Assembly: GCA_002436415.1 (NCBI GenBank)
Contig: DJMA01000003.1
Coordinates: 1 to 64,000, forward strand
Origin: Bdellovibrionaceae bacterium UBA6502
Lineage (GTDB): Bacteria > Bdellovibrionota > Bdellovibrionia > Bdellovibrionales > UBA840
Direction of reading: 5' to 3'
DNA length: 64,000 nt
Part shown: positions 34,278 to 41,209 of the stretch, piece by piece
How positions within the stretch are numbered: the stretch's first letter is position 1
Layout: each line of letters opens with the position of its first letter
Notes under the pieces: generated by a model
The model's input: only the letters and a program-made list of their open reading frames with translations
What the model was told of the DNA's origin: nothing
Databases searched by the model: none
Translations under genes and position numbers: made by a program

Positions 34278-35111
34278 TTACCCAGGAATCCCAACACTTA
34301 GTGAAGCAATTAAACCAGTGTCAACAGAGCCGTTTACATTTGCTAGTTGTAAATCAGTTCCATCATTAAATATATTATCTTCGGCGAAGCTAGCCACCGA
34401 AGTGTTTTGCCCTTTATTGGAATAGGGAGCTGTTTCGTAAACTGCTTGTGTCACTTCTTGTGGAAAGGCAATTTGTGAAACATAGGGAGTACTATTTAAA
34501 TCATTGTTTAGGTAGACGGCAAAATGAATGTGAGTAATTCGCCCATGATACCAGCCAGGAAAAAGGCTTGTAAAACTAATCTGACCATTTGAATTAGAAA
34601 GGGCAATGCCTCTACAAAATGTTTTTCCGTAATGATATCCATTTTGAGAAGAGGAGTATCCAGAGTATGCACCGCTTTGATCACAGTGCCATACATATAC
34701 CGCTGCATTTTCTATGGCGGCACATGAGTTGTTCACATTCTGTAAGTTGATTGAGAGCAATAAAGGAACACCGCTTTCTGAGCTGATATCATCTCCAAGT
34801 ATATCTGAGCGATAAAGAGAGGCAAGAGCATTTGTACTCCCTCCACTGCCATCAAGAGGGTAGGGGCCTTTTGTTTCACTGGGTACTATGGAACAGGAAT
34901 CCGAAATGTTGTTTGAGTTGTCATTAGTTCCAGAGCTATCATTAAGATCTTCCGTTAAATCAAAGTCAAAGTTTCCACAAGCTGATAGAAGAGTCACTCC
35001 TCCTATGCTAGCGATTGTTTTTAATAGCGTTCTACGATTTAGTGCTTGTGATTTTTGTTTTACAAGTTCTAGCGGGTGAATGTAATCTTTGTCTTCAGTT
35101 TCATTTTGCAC
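34278..35111 (-). CDS. exported intradiol ring-cleavage dioxygenase-like lipoprotein
   Basis: A 277-residue member of the intradiol (protocatechuate/catechol) dioxygenase family. The iron ligands are visible: Tyr in VYVWHCDQSGAYSGY, Tyr and two His in FPGWYHGRITHIHF. The N-terminus has a twin-arginine motif (NRRTLLK at about 25) followed by a hydrophobic core and a lipobox (TLLSAC), so it should be folded in the cytosol, exported by Tat and lipidated. A Ser/Asn/Asp-rich linker follows. Bacterial members with this layout are usually labelled 'protocatechuate 3,4-dioxygenase beta subunit-like'; their true substrates are mostly unknown. No aromatic catabolic pathway lies nearby. Confidence 0.87.
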   Translation of the reverse strand: MQNETEDKDYIHPLELVKQKSQALNRRTLLKTIASIGGVTLLSACGNFDFDLTEDLNDSSGTNDNSNNISDSCSIVPSETKGPYPLDGSGGSTNALASLYRSDILGDDISSESGVPLLLSINLQNVNNSCAAIENAAVYVWHCDQSGAYSGYSSSQNGYHYGKTFCRGIALSNSNGQISFTSLFPGWYHGRITHIHFAVYLNNDLNSTPYVSQIAFPQEVTQAVYETAPYSNKGQNTSVASFAEDNIFNDGTDLQLANVNGSVDTGLIASLSVGIPG

Positions 35112-35272
35112 TAGAGGCCTCCTCTTTTATCTGGCTACAGAATAAAACTCAATTATTGAGAAAGTATGGAAAGCTACAAAATATATAGCTAGTATTTCGT
35201 TAGGCACGGCACTATCATTGAAGTGACTATCAAATGAAGTTTTGCATTGATAATTATTCCTAGGGAGATTTA

Positions 35273-36094
35273 ATGAGGGAACTGGCTTTTAAGAATATGG
35301 AACATCTTCCACAGCATAGAGATTTATGTAGATTTTTAGCTGATTTTTTTTTGAATCAATCAGGGGTTGGAGCTGTTTTTCTTAGTGGTAGTGCTGCTAG
35401 TGGTGAAATGGATCAGTACAGCGATATTGATTTGGGAGTGGTGTGCTTAGATGATCAATTGCGAGAAAAAATTTGGCAAGAACGATTAAACTGGAACTTT
35501 AAATCCTGGTTTCATCGTATGGATGCAGATCATATTAAATCTCATTTTATAATCTATATTTTTAAACCTGATATTCATGTAGATATCAACTTTTACACCT
35601 ACAGTGATCTTCCTGGGGAATTTGAATCTCCTTTTTTAGTAATTGACGATAAAGCGGGAAAACTAGATTCCTGGGCAAAATCTCTCAATCGAAAAAATGA
35701 AATTCAGCCTGATTGGAGCAGAGTAAATCATGAACAGGAACGTTTTTGGGTTTGCGTGCATTACACTTGGGCTCACTGTTCAAGAGGCGAACTTTATGAT
35801 TGTGCAATTTTTATTAGTGATATCCGCTCTATATTGGAAAACTGGTTTGTTCGATTAAATGGAGAAGCCTTTTTTAACTCTCGCAAAATTGAAAGTCGTT
35901 TAGGAGATGAGTTGAGGCAACAAATGAAAGATTGTTTTCCTGGTCCAGACACTAAAGAGATAAAGAAGGCTTTGCTACAACTAATAGCCCTGGAAAATCT
36001 TTACTCAGAAAAAATTGAGACTAATCTTAAAGTGAATTGGTCCACAAGCAAAGACGCAAAAGATAGAATAAAAAAAATGCTAGAAGAGCTGTAA
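35273..36094 (+). CDS. nucleotidyltransferase-fold protein
   Basis: A 273-residue protein with the polymerase-beta nucleotidyltransferase core: GAVFLSGSAASGEMDQYSDIDLGVV (GS motif and DxD metal ligands, about residues 33-57) and a third acidic site at HVDINFYTY. The C-terminal half is helical and ends in a Lys-rich tail. This layout resembles the aminoglycoside 6-adenylyltransferase-like group, but family members of this kind also act on proteins or nothing known. GGGAG site before the ATG. Stands alone between a dioxygenase and oxyR. No resistance function should be assumed. Confidence 0.8.
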   Translation: MRELAFKNMEHLPQHRDLCRFLADFFLNQSGVGAVFLSGSAASGEMDQYSDIDLGVVCLDDQLREKIWQERLNWNFKSWFHRMDADHIKSHFIIYIFKPDIHVDINFYTYSDLPGEFESPFLVIDDKAGKLDSWAKSLNRKNEIQPDWSRVNHEQERFWVCVHYTWAHCSRGELYDCAIFISDIRSILENWFVRLNGEAFFNSRKIESRLGDELRQQMKDCFPGPDTKEIKKALLQLIALENLYSEKIETNLKVNWSTSKDAKDRIKKMLEEL

Positions 36095-36184
36095 GATTGA
36101 AGGAGAAAAGATATTTATCCCTAAAATGATATAAGCCCGTCGAATGTTGGCTGACATATCAATTTCGCACAAATTTACGGCACT

Positions 36185-36220
36185 ATAGTTTTTGTAGATT
36201 GCCCTATAGCTTATACTTAT
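36185..36220. promoter_or_regulatory. OxyR-like box before oxyR
   Basis: ATAG at 36185, AGAT at 36196, ATAG at 36206 and TTAT at 36217. Spacing between quarter sites (11, 10, 11 bp) is identical to the box in front of katB. Two of four quarter sites are perfect. It ends 36 bp before oxyR, fitting autoregulation. Confidence 0.45.
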
Positions 36221-36255
36221 TGGTTTATTTAAAATGCTTAAATCATAATTAGATC

Positions 36256-37200
36256 ATGCCATCATTAACTCAATTTGAATATTTATTAGCCGTTGACGAA
36301 TTAAAGAGTTTTAGCCGTGCGGCTAAAAAATGTAATGTTAGTCAGCCATCGCTTTCGTCTCAAGTTCAAAAGGCGGAAGATGAGCTGGGAATGATCATCT
36401 TTGATCGATCCAAAAAGCCAATCATCACCACAGAAAAAGGCAAGAGAGTAATTTCCCAAGCCCGAAATGTGATTAGAGAATACAGAAAAGTTTTAGACAT
36501 TACCAACGACAAAGACACTCTTTTTGGGGACTTTAATTTGGCTGTCATTCCCTCCCTCGCGCCTTATGTAGTACCACTTTTCGTAAAATCGTTTTCTAGA
36601 AAATATCCTGAAGTTAAGCTATCAATTAGTGAATATAAAACAGATACGATCATCGAAGCATTGTATGATGATCGCATTGATGCCGGCTTATTGGTAACGC
36701 CTCTACAAGATGACAAAATCATAGAGCGTTCTTTATTTTATGAACGATTTTATGTTTACGCCTCAAAAAATCATGAACTAGCAGGGAAACATAGAATTGA
36801 TGATTCTGACCTAGACTCTTGCTCGGTATGGTTACTCGAAGAGGGACATTGCTTTAGAGACCAAGTGATTAAGGTTTGCAGTATGGGAAGGCGAAAAAAT
36901 GTTTTAAATAATATTCGCTTTGCAAGTGGTAGCCTAGAGACATTGGTAAATTTAATTCGCCAGGGTGATGGCTACACACTTTTACCTGAGTTGGCCACTT
37001 TAAATTTACCCGAGCACGAAAAAGAAGAACACTTGCGAGAGTTCTTTGCTCCTGTACCTACAAGAGAAGTAAGTTTAGTGCATAGCCGTAGCTTTTTGAA
37101 ACAAGATATCATTGAGGCATTACAGGCTGAAATTATCATGAATTTACCCAAATGCATAAAGTCTTTAAAACGAGACGGTATCTCTATAATCAATATTTAA
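36256..37200 (+). CDS. oxyR: hydrogen peroxide sensor OxyR
   Basis: LysR-family peroxide regulator, 314 residues. Winged helix at 1-60 (FEYLLAVDELKSFSRAAKKCNVSQPSLSSQV) and regulatory domain with the two redox cysteines of OxyR at exactly the E. coli positions, Cys199 and Cys208 (EEGHCFRDQVIKVC), plus the family's FASGSLETLVNLIRQGDGYTLLP. Peroxide forms a disulfide between them and changes DNA binding. It lies directly before katB with an OxyR-like box in the gap and another before itself. No clear ribosome site precedes the ATG, so translation may be weak. Confidence 0.95.
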   Translation: MPSLTQFEYLLAVDELKSFSRAAKKCNVSQPSLSSQVQKAEDELGMIIFDRSKKPIITTEKGKRVISQARNVIREYRKVLDITNDKDTLFGDFNLAVIPSLAPYVVPLFVKSFSRKYPEVKLSISEYKTDTIIEALYDDRIDAGLLVTPLQDDKIIERSLFYERFYVYASKNHELAGKHRIDDSDLDSCSVWLLEEGHCFRDQVIKVCSMGRRKNVLNNIRFASGSLETLVNLIRQGDGYTLLPELATLNLPEHEKEEHLREFFAPVPTREVSLVHSRSFLKQDIIEALQAEIIMNLPKCIKSLKRDGISIINI

Positions 37201-37230
37201 TTGTTTTAAGTTATCGTAATAATTAGATCA

Positions 37231-37266
37231 ATAGAATTAAGCTATAAAAACATAGCCTCAGAATAT
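37231..37266. promoter_or_regulatory. OxyR-like box before katB
   Basis: ATAG (37231), N7, CTAT (37242), N6, ATAG (37252), N7, ATAT (37263). This is the OxyR tetramer site (ATAG-N7-CTAT repeated) with one base fewer in the central spacer and one mismatch. It lies 74 bp before the katB start. Confidence 0.65.
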
Positions 37267-37339
37267 TTCAAATCATTGAACTTTTCCTCGATAGTAAGAG
37301 TGTAGAAGAAAAACTACATAAATTATCAAGGAGGTTCCG

Positions 37340-38971
37340 TTGAAAAAATCAAAGTTAATAGCCTTTATGGCGGTAATATCTTTTATGGGTTTACTAAGTC
37401 TAGGAGTAAATGCCTCAGAACAGTTAACCCGTGAAACAGGTGCACCGGTTGGAGACAACCAAAATTCTAAGACTGCTGGAGAAATGGGGGGTGTTCTTCT
37501 TGAAGACGCACATCTATTAGAAAAACTAGCACGTTTTGATAGAATGCGAATCCCAGAACGAGTTGTACATCCAAGGGGTGTTGGCGCGCATGGTGTTTTT
37601 AAGTCTTACGGTAATTTTTCTGAACTAACAAAGGCATCAATCTTTAGTAAGAAAAATAAAGAAACAGAACTGTTTGTACGATTCTCTTCAGTGATTCATT
37701 CTAAAGGATCACCAGAAACATTGAGAGACCCTAGAGGCTTCGCAGTTAAATTTTACACCGATGAAGGAAACTGGGATTTGGTTGGTAATAACTTACCAGT
37801 TTTCTTTATTCGTGATGCCATTAAATTTCCAGATATGGTGAATTCATTGAAACCAGATCCAGTAACAAATCAACAAGATCCAAATCGAATTTTTGATTTC
37901 ATGGCTTATCATCCTGAGAGTATCCATATGTGGACTCATTTGTTTTCAAACAAGGGAACTCCGAGGACTCTTCGAGGTATGGATGGCAATGGCGTTCATG
38001 CTTATAAGTTTGTGAACGACAAAGCTGTTGTTAAGTATGTGAAGTTTCGTTGGAAATCTATGCAAGCAGACAAAGGCTTAACGGCAAAAGAAGCTTCAGA
38101 AATTCAGGCAAAAGATTTTAGTCATCATACGAGAGATCTATACGACAATATTAAAAAGGGGAATTATCCGTCCTGGGAATTGCAGGCCTTAGTTTTTGAT
38201 CCTAAAGACTTTGATAAAGTTGACTTTAACCCTTTAGATGCCACCAAAGACTGGCTCTGCGATATGAGTGTGATCCGTTGTAAAACTTTGGGGAAGATGA
38301 CTCTAAATAGAGTGCCAGATAACTTCTTTCAGTATTCAGAGCAAGCTGCTTTTTCACCTGCTGTTTTTGTTCCAGGGATTGAGCCATCTGAGGATCGATT
38401 ACTACAAGGAAGGTTGTTTTCTTATTCTGACACTCAAAGGTATCGTTTAGGGGTGAACTACCAGTACCTTCCGGTCAATCGAGCGAAAGTAAAAATTAAT
38501 ACTTTTGCCCAAGATGGGAGTTTGGCGACTTACGAAGCTAAGGACAAACATACCAATTATCAGCCGAATCAGTTTAATGGCGATACCAATCGTATCAATG
38601 GAATTATGGCTGAAAATAAAAAACACAAATACAGTACTTACAAATTATCAGGAGAAGCTCACCAAAAGATGATCCAAAAGACTTTGAATTTTCGTCAAGC
38701 TGGAGAGACTTATCGTAGATATAGTGAGTTTGATAAAAAGCATCTCATCATGAATTTTGCAGGAGATCTTAATCAAGTAAAGAACAAGAAGATTGTTCAA
38801 CAGATGGTAGCTTATGCCTATGCAGCAGATAAAGAATATGGCACACGCCTAGCTAAGGCGACAAAAACCAAGCTGAAAGTAGTACAGAAGATCGCCAAAC
38901 AAGTTCAGGATGATTCGAAATACATTGCCAAAGAAAAACAAGAATCTTCTGAGAAAATCGCTCGGAAGTAA
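37340..38971 (+). CDS. katB: exported monofunctional haem catalase
   Basis: A 543-residue haem catalase that splits hydrogen peroxide. Signal peptide at the start (LIAFMAVISFMGLLSLGVNAS), then the catalase core: catalytic His in RVVHPRGVGAHGVF, Asn in WDLVGNNLPVFFIRDA, and the haem-ligand Tyr segment GRLFSYSDTQRYRLG. The TTG start has AAGGAGG 5 nt upstream. The exported, KatB-like form next to an ankyrin protein matches katB-ankB of Pseudomonas aeruginosa, where both act in the periplasm. Preceded by an OxyR-like box. A Lys-rich C-terminal tail of about 40 residues is extra. Family certain; name by context. Confidence 0.95.
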   Translation: MKKSKLIAFMAVISFMGLLSLGVNASEQLTRETGAPVGDNQNSKTAGEMGGVLLEDAHLLEKLARFDRMRIPERVVHPRGVGAHGVFKSYGNFSELTKASIFSKKNKETELFVRFSSVIHSKGSPETLRDPRGFAVKFYTDEGNWDLVGNNLPVFFIRDAIKFPDMVNSLKPDPVTNQQDPNRIFDFMAYHPESIHMWTHLFSNKGTPRTLRGMDGNGVHAYKFVNDKAVVKYVKFRWKSMQADKGLTAKEASEIQAKDFSHHTRDLYDNIKKGNYPSWELQALVFDPKDFDKVDFNPLDATKDWLCDMSVIRCKTLGKMTLNRVPDNFFQYSEQAAFSPAVFVPGIEPSEDRLLQGRLFSYSDTQRYRLGVNYQYLPVNRAKVKINTFAQDGSLATYEAKDKHTNYQPNQFNGDTNRINGIMAENKKHKYSTYKLSGEAHQKMIQKTLNFRQAGETYRRYSEFDKKHLIMNFAGDLNQVKNKKIVQQMVAYAYAADKEYGTRLAKATKTKLKVVQKIAKQVQDDSKYIAKEKQESSEKIARK

Positions 38972-38988
38972 AAGTGATTCATAATCAA

Positions 38989-39008
38989 GCCCCCTCATTA
39001 GAGGGGGC
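38989..39008 (+). terminator. intercistronic hairpin between katB and ankB
   Basis: GCCCCCTC, ATTA loop, GAGGGGGC: a very stable 8-bp stem without T-run. It probably protects the katB message or lowers read-through into ankB. Confidence 0.6.
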
Positions 39009-39025
39009 ACTCCTTAGGAGGAAGT

Positions 39026-39580
39026 ATGAGATTCGTTTTTTTATTAGTAATTATGATGTCTAGTAATATGCTCTCTGCAAGAGCTATTGATAAGTCTCCC
39101 GATCAGTTAAAGATAATTGCGATGATAAATAAAGCTGCTAAAACCAATAATCTAGAACTCATCAAAGAGTACAAAAAATATGGTGGTAATTTAAACGTTC
39201 AAGACGAAAAAGGCTATAGCCCTTTGATCTACGCAGCCTACTATGGGCATGATGATTTAGTGACTTACCTAATTCATGAAGGAGCAAACCCTTGTTTAGA
39301 GGACAAAAGGGGGAACACTGCTTTGATGGGTGCAATTTTTAAAGGGAACTTAAAGTCAGCTTACGTCTTAATGAAATCAAAATGTAGCATCAATCATAAA
39401 AACAAGGCTAATCAAAACGCCTTAATGTACGCCGCCTTGTTTGATAGAAAGGAAATTGCAAAAGAGTTAATGAAGAAAGGTTTAAAACCCAGTCAAAAAG
39501 ACCATCAAGGTGAGAGTGCCATTAGTTTGGCTGAAAAACAGATGAATCAGTCTATGCTTGAACTTTTGGGAGCAGAGTAG
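39026..39580 (+). CDS. ankB: exported ankyrin-repeat protein, catalase partner
   Basis: A 184-residue protein with a signal peptide (FVFLLVIMMSSNMLSARA) and four ankyrin repeats (about 50-180): GYSPLIYAAYYGHDDLVTYL, GNTALMGAIFKGNLKSAYV, NQNALMYAALFDRKEIAKEL and the capping GESAISLAEKQMNQSMLELL. In Pseudomonas aeruginosa the ankB gene follows katB and its product supports catalase activity in the periplasm, and the same arrangement is common in proteobacteria. Here it is 54 bp behind katB with its own AGGAGG site. Role by context; the repeats themselves are clear. Confidence 0.9.
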   Translation: MRFVFLLVIMMSSNMLSARAIDKSPDQLKIIAMINKAAKTNNLELIKEYKKYGGNLNVQDEKGYSPLIYAAYYGHDDLVTYLIHEGANPCLEDKRGNTALMGAIFKGNLKSAYVLMKSKCSINHKNKANQNALMYAALFDRKEIAKELMKKGLKPSQKDHQGESAISLAEKQMNQSMLELLGAE

Positions 39581-39589
39581 ATCTAGGCT

Positions 39590-40705
39590 TTAAAGACTTG
39601 AAGATCTACAGCTCTTACTCGTAATTTTACGAACCAAGTTGATACTGGCTTTTAAAGGTTTCGGAAAGCTCATGGCATAAAGAGCTACGCTGGGTAGACC
39701 AAATATCGCGACTAAACTAGCCTTAGAAATTCCTTCTTGAGCCAATAAAATGAAAACGGCTCCTTCAGTAATCGTGGTAAACAAAGCTAGGTTTTGAGCA
39801 ACTCTCTCAGTCATTAAGCCGCGTCCAAATTCTTTAAAATTCGCCCTACTGGCAGTAAGAAAAAAGGCTGTTCCTATGTAGGCAAGTAATGAGGTGATGC
39901 TTTTGTTAAAAATATCGATGCTTAGAAATCCATTTTCAGGTGTTTGCAGAAATTGGTAACTATAGAAAAACATCCAATAGACAAGATTAGTTGCTAATAG
40001 GTGACCAGCGGTTCCAGAAAAGCTATGCGTACTTCGAATCATTTTTCGTGTTGTCGAATACTCAATTTTTTTAAACTTTTTCACAATTTTATGGAATGCG
40101 TTCATAGGGACGCGAAAAAGGTTTTTGGCACTCATGCTTTTAAAGATTTTTTCATCCAAAGTGTTTTGGAAGAATATAAAAAAGGTGTTACCAAAAGTAC
40201 TTAATGTCATGGCAACCGCTTTCATGGTCCAGTCCATCGGTGCCGCAGCCCAAATGAATAAAGTGGTTCCTTGGATGAATACAAAATTCATAGCTCTGGT
40301 AGAGTTGATGTACTTTTCATTTTCTCCACTATTCCTATGTTCATATTGATATAGTCTTTTTACCGGTGAGGCTAGAGCCTGAAAACTTCGAATGCTATAT
40401 TTTCTCAACCGATAACGAATCTGGTTGTTTTCTTCTTCAGGAATCGATTGAACTTCTGAGTAATCCATTTCTTTGGAAAGGATACCTTCAGATTCTAGTT
40501 CAGGGAGTCTTGATAGAATGTCTCGTTGGTCTATTTTCTCAATGGCCTCTGAATCATTAGGCTCTTCCGCCATTGGGCCTGCCCATGGACTTTTGCTAAC
40601 ATCAGTTTTTACGACCTCTGTAGAGACTTGGGCGAAACTATAAAATGAAATTTGAAATGCGATCAAAAATACAAAAAGTGGTTTTAAAAAATAAAGCATA
40701 ATCAT
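39590..40705 (-). CDS. multi-helix membrane protein of unknown function
   Basis: A 371-residue protein starting with a signal-like helix (FLKPLFVFLIAFQISFYSFAQ), then about 110 acidic periplasmic residues, and four to six hydrophobic helices (about 143-160, 170-187, 240-260, 276-292, 308-325, 333-350) separated by basic loops (KIVKKFKKIEYSTTRKMIR). No family recognised. An AGAGG site 5 nt before the ATG lies inside a potential three-way-junction structure, and a stronger AGGAGG lies 48 nt upstream, so translation may be controlled by the leader. Convergent with ankB after 9 bp. Confidence 0.7.
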   Translation of the reverse strand: MIMLYFLKPLFVFLIAFQISFYSFAQVSTEVVKTDVSKSPWAGPMAEEPNDSEAIEKIDQRDILSRLPELESEGILSKEMDYSEVQSIPEEENNQIRYRLRKYSIRSFQALASPVKRLYQYEHRNSGENEKYINSTRAMNFVFIQGTTLFIWAAAPMDWTMKAVAMTLSTFGNTFFIFFQNTLDEKIFKSMSAKNLFRVPMNAFHKIVKKFKKIEYSTTRKMIRSTHSFSGTAGHLLATNLVYWMFFYSYQFLQTPENGFLSIDIFNKSITSLLAYIGTAFFLTASRANFKEFGRGLMTERVAQNLALFTTITEGAVFILLAQEGISKASLVAIFGLPSVALYAMSFPKPLKASINLVRKITSKSCRSSSL

Positions 40706-40759
40706 GCAGGCCTCTCGCTTAATTGCGAGCCGAAACGGTCGCCCTGCAGTAATCCTCCT
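40705..40759 (-). promoter_or_regulatory. structured leader, three-way-junction-like
   Basis: On the minus strand: TGCAGG and CCTGCA close two hairpins, CCG-TTT-CGG and CTCGC-AATTAA-GCGAG. The 3' closing strand runs into the ATG of the membrane protein gene, and an AGAGG ribosome site sits between hairpin and closing stem. Looks like a translational control element; no known riboswitch recognised. Confidence 0.5.
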
Positions 40760-41209
40760 AAGTTATTAAAATCATTATACTATAATTAAACTGCCGCTTC
40801 CAACCTAGGGCTTTTTAAAGTACTGAATTGGAAAGTTTTCTCACTTTAAAGAGAAATGGCCGAACATTGTCGCTGAAACTTGCCTCTCAGGGCTCTTTTC
40901 TAATGATTTTGCTGGATGGGGGGAGCTTATTCTTGGGTTTTGAATTTGTTAATCTATTATTTTGTAAATTAGGAATAACCTAATCTAAATGCCTGGGCTA
41001 TATATAAAATTTATTAAATTGGTCCTGTAGTTTCGTCAATTTCTGGTTGTTTGTTGTTATCAGAATAAATTTCTAGGCTGGTCTCAGCTGGGGACTTGGC
41101 TTTGGAGTTTAAGAAAAGCTTACTTTTATTAGGTTCTAGCTTTGAAATTGCAAAGAATACGGTTGTCCGAAATCCTGCTTTTCGTTAGTATTTGCCACTG
41201 GAGAAACCT
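40760..41209. other. intergenic region before alaS
   Basis: About 450 bases between divergent genes. No gene, no T-box-like specifier hairpin and terminator, and no repeat that I can see. The alaS promoter should be here. Confidence 0.5.

Noticed and set aside
35273..36094. Aminoglycoside resistance gene
   Set aside because: Only the general nucleotidyltransferase fold is visible; nothing in the neighbourhood or sequence shows a resistance role.
40760..41209. Possible T-box leader before alaS
   Set aside because: No T-box core sequence, specifier hairpin or terminator/antiterminator pair found, and none is expected in this kind of bacterium.
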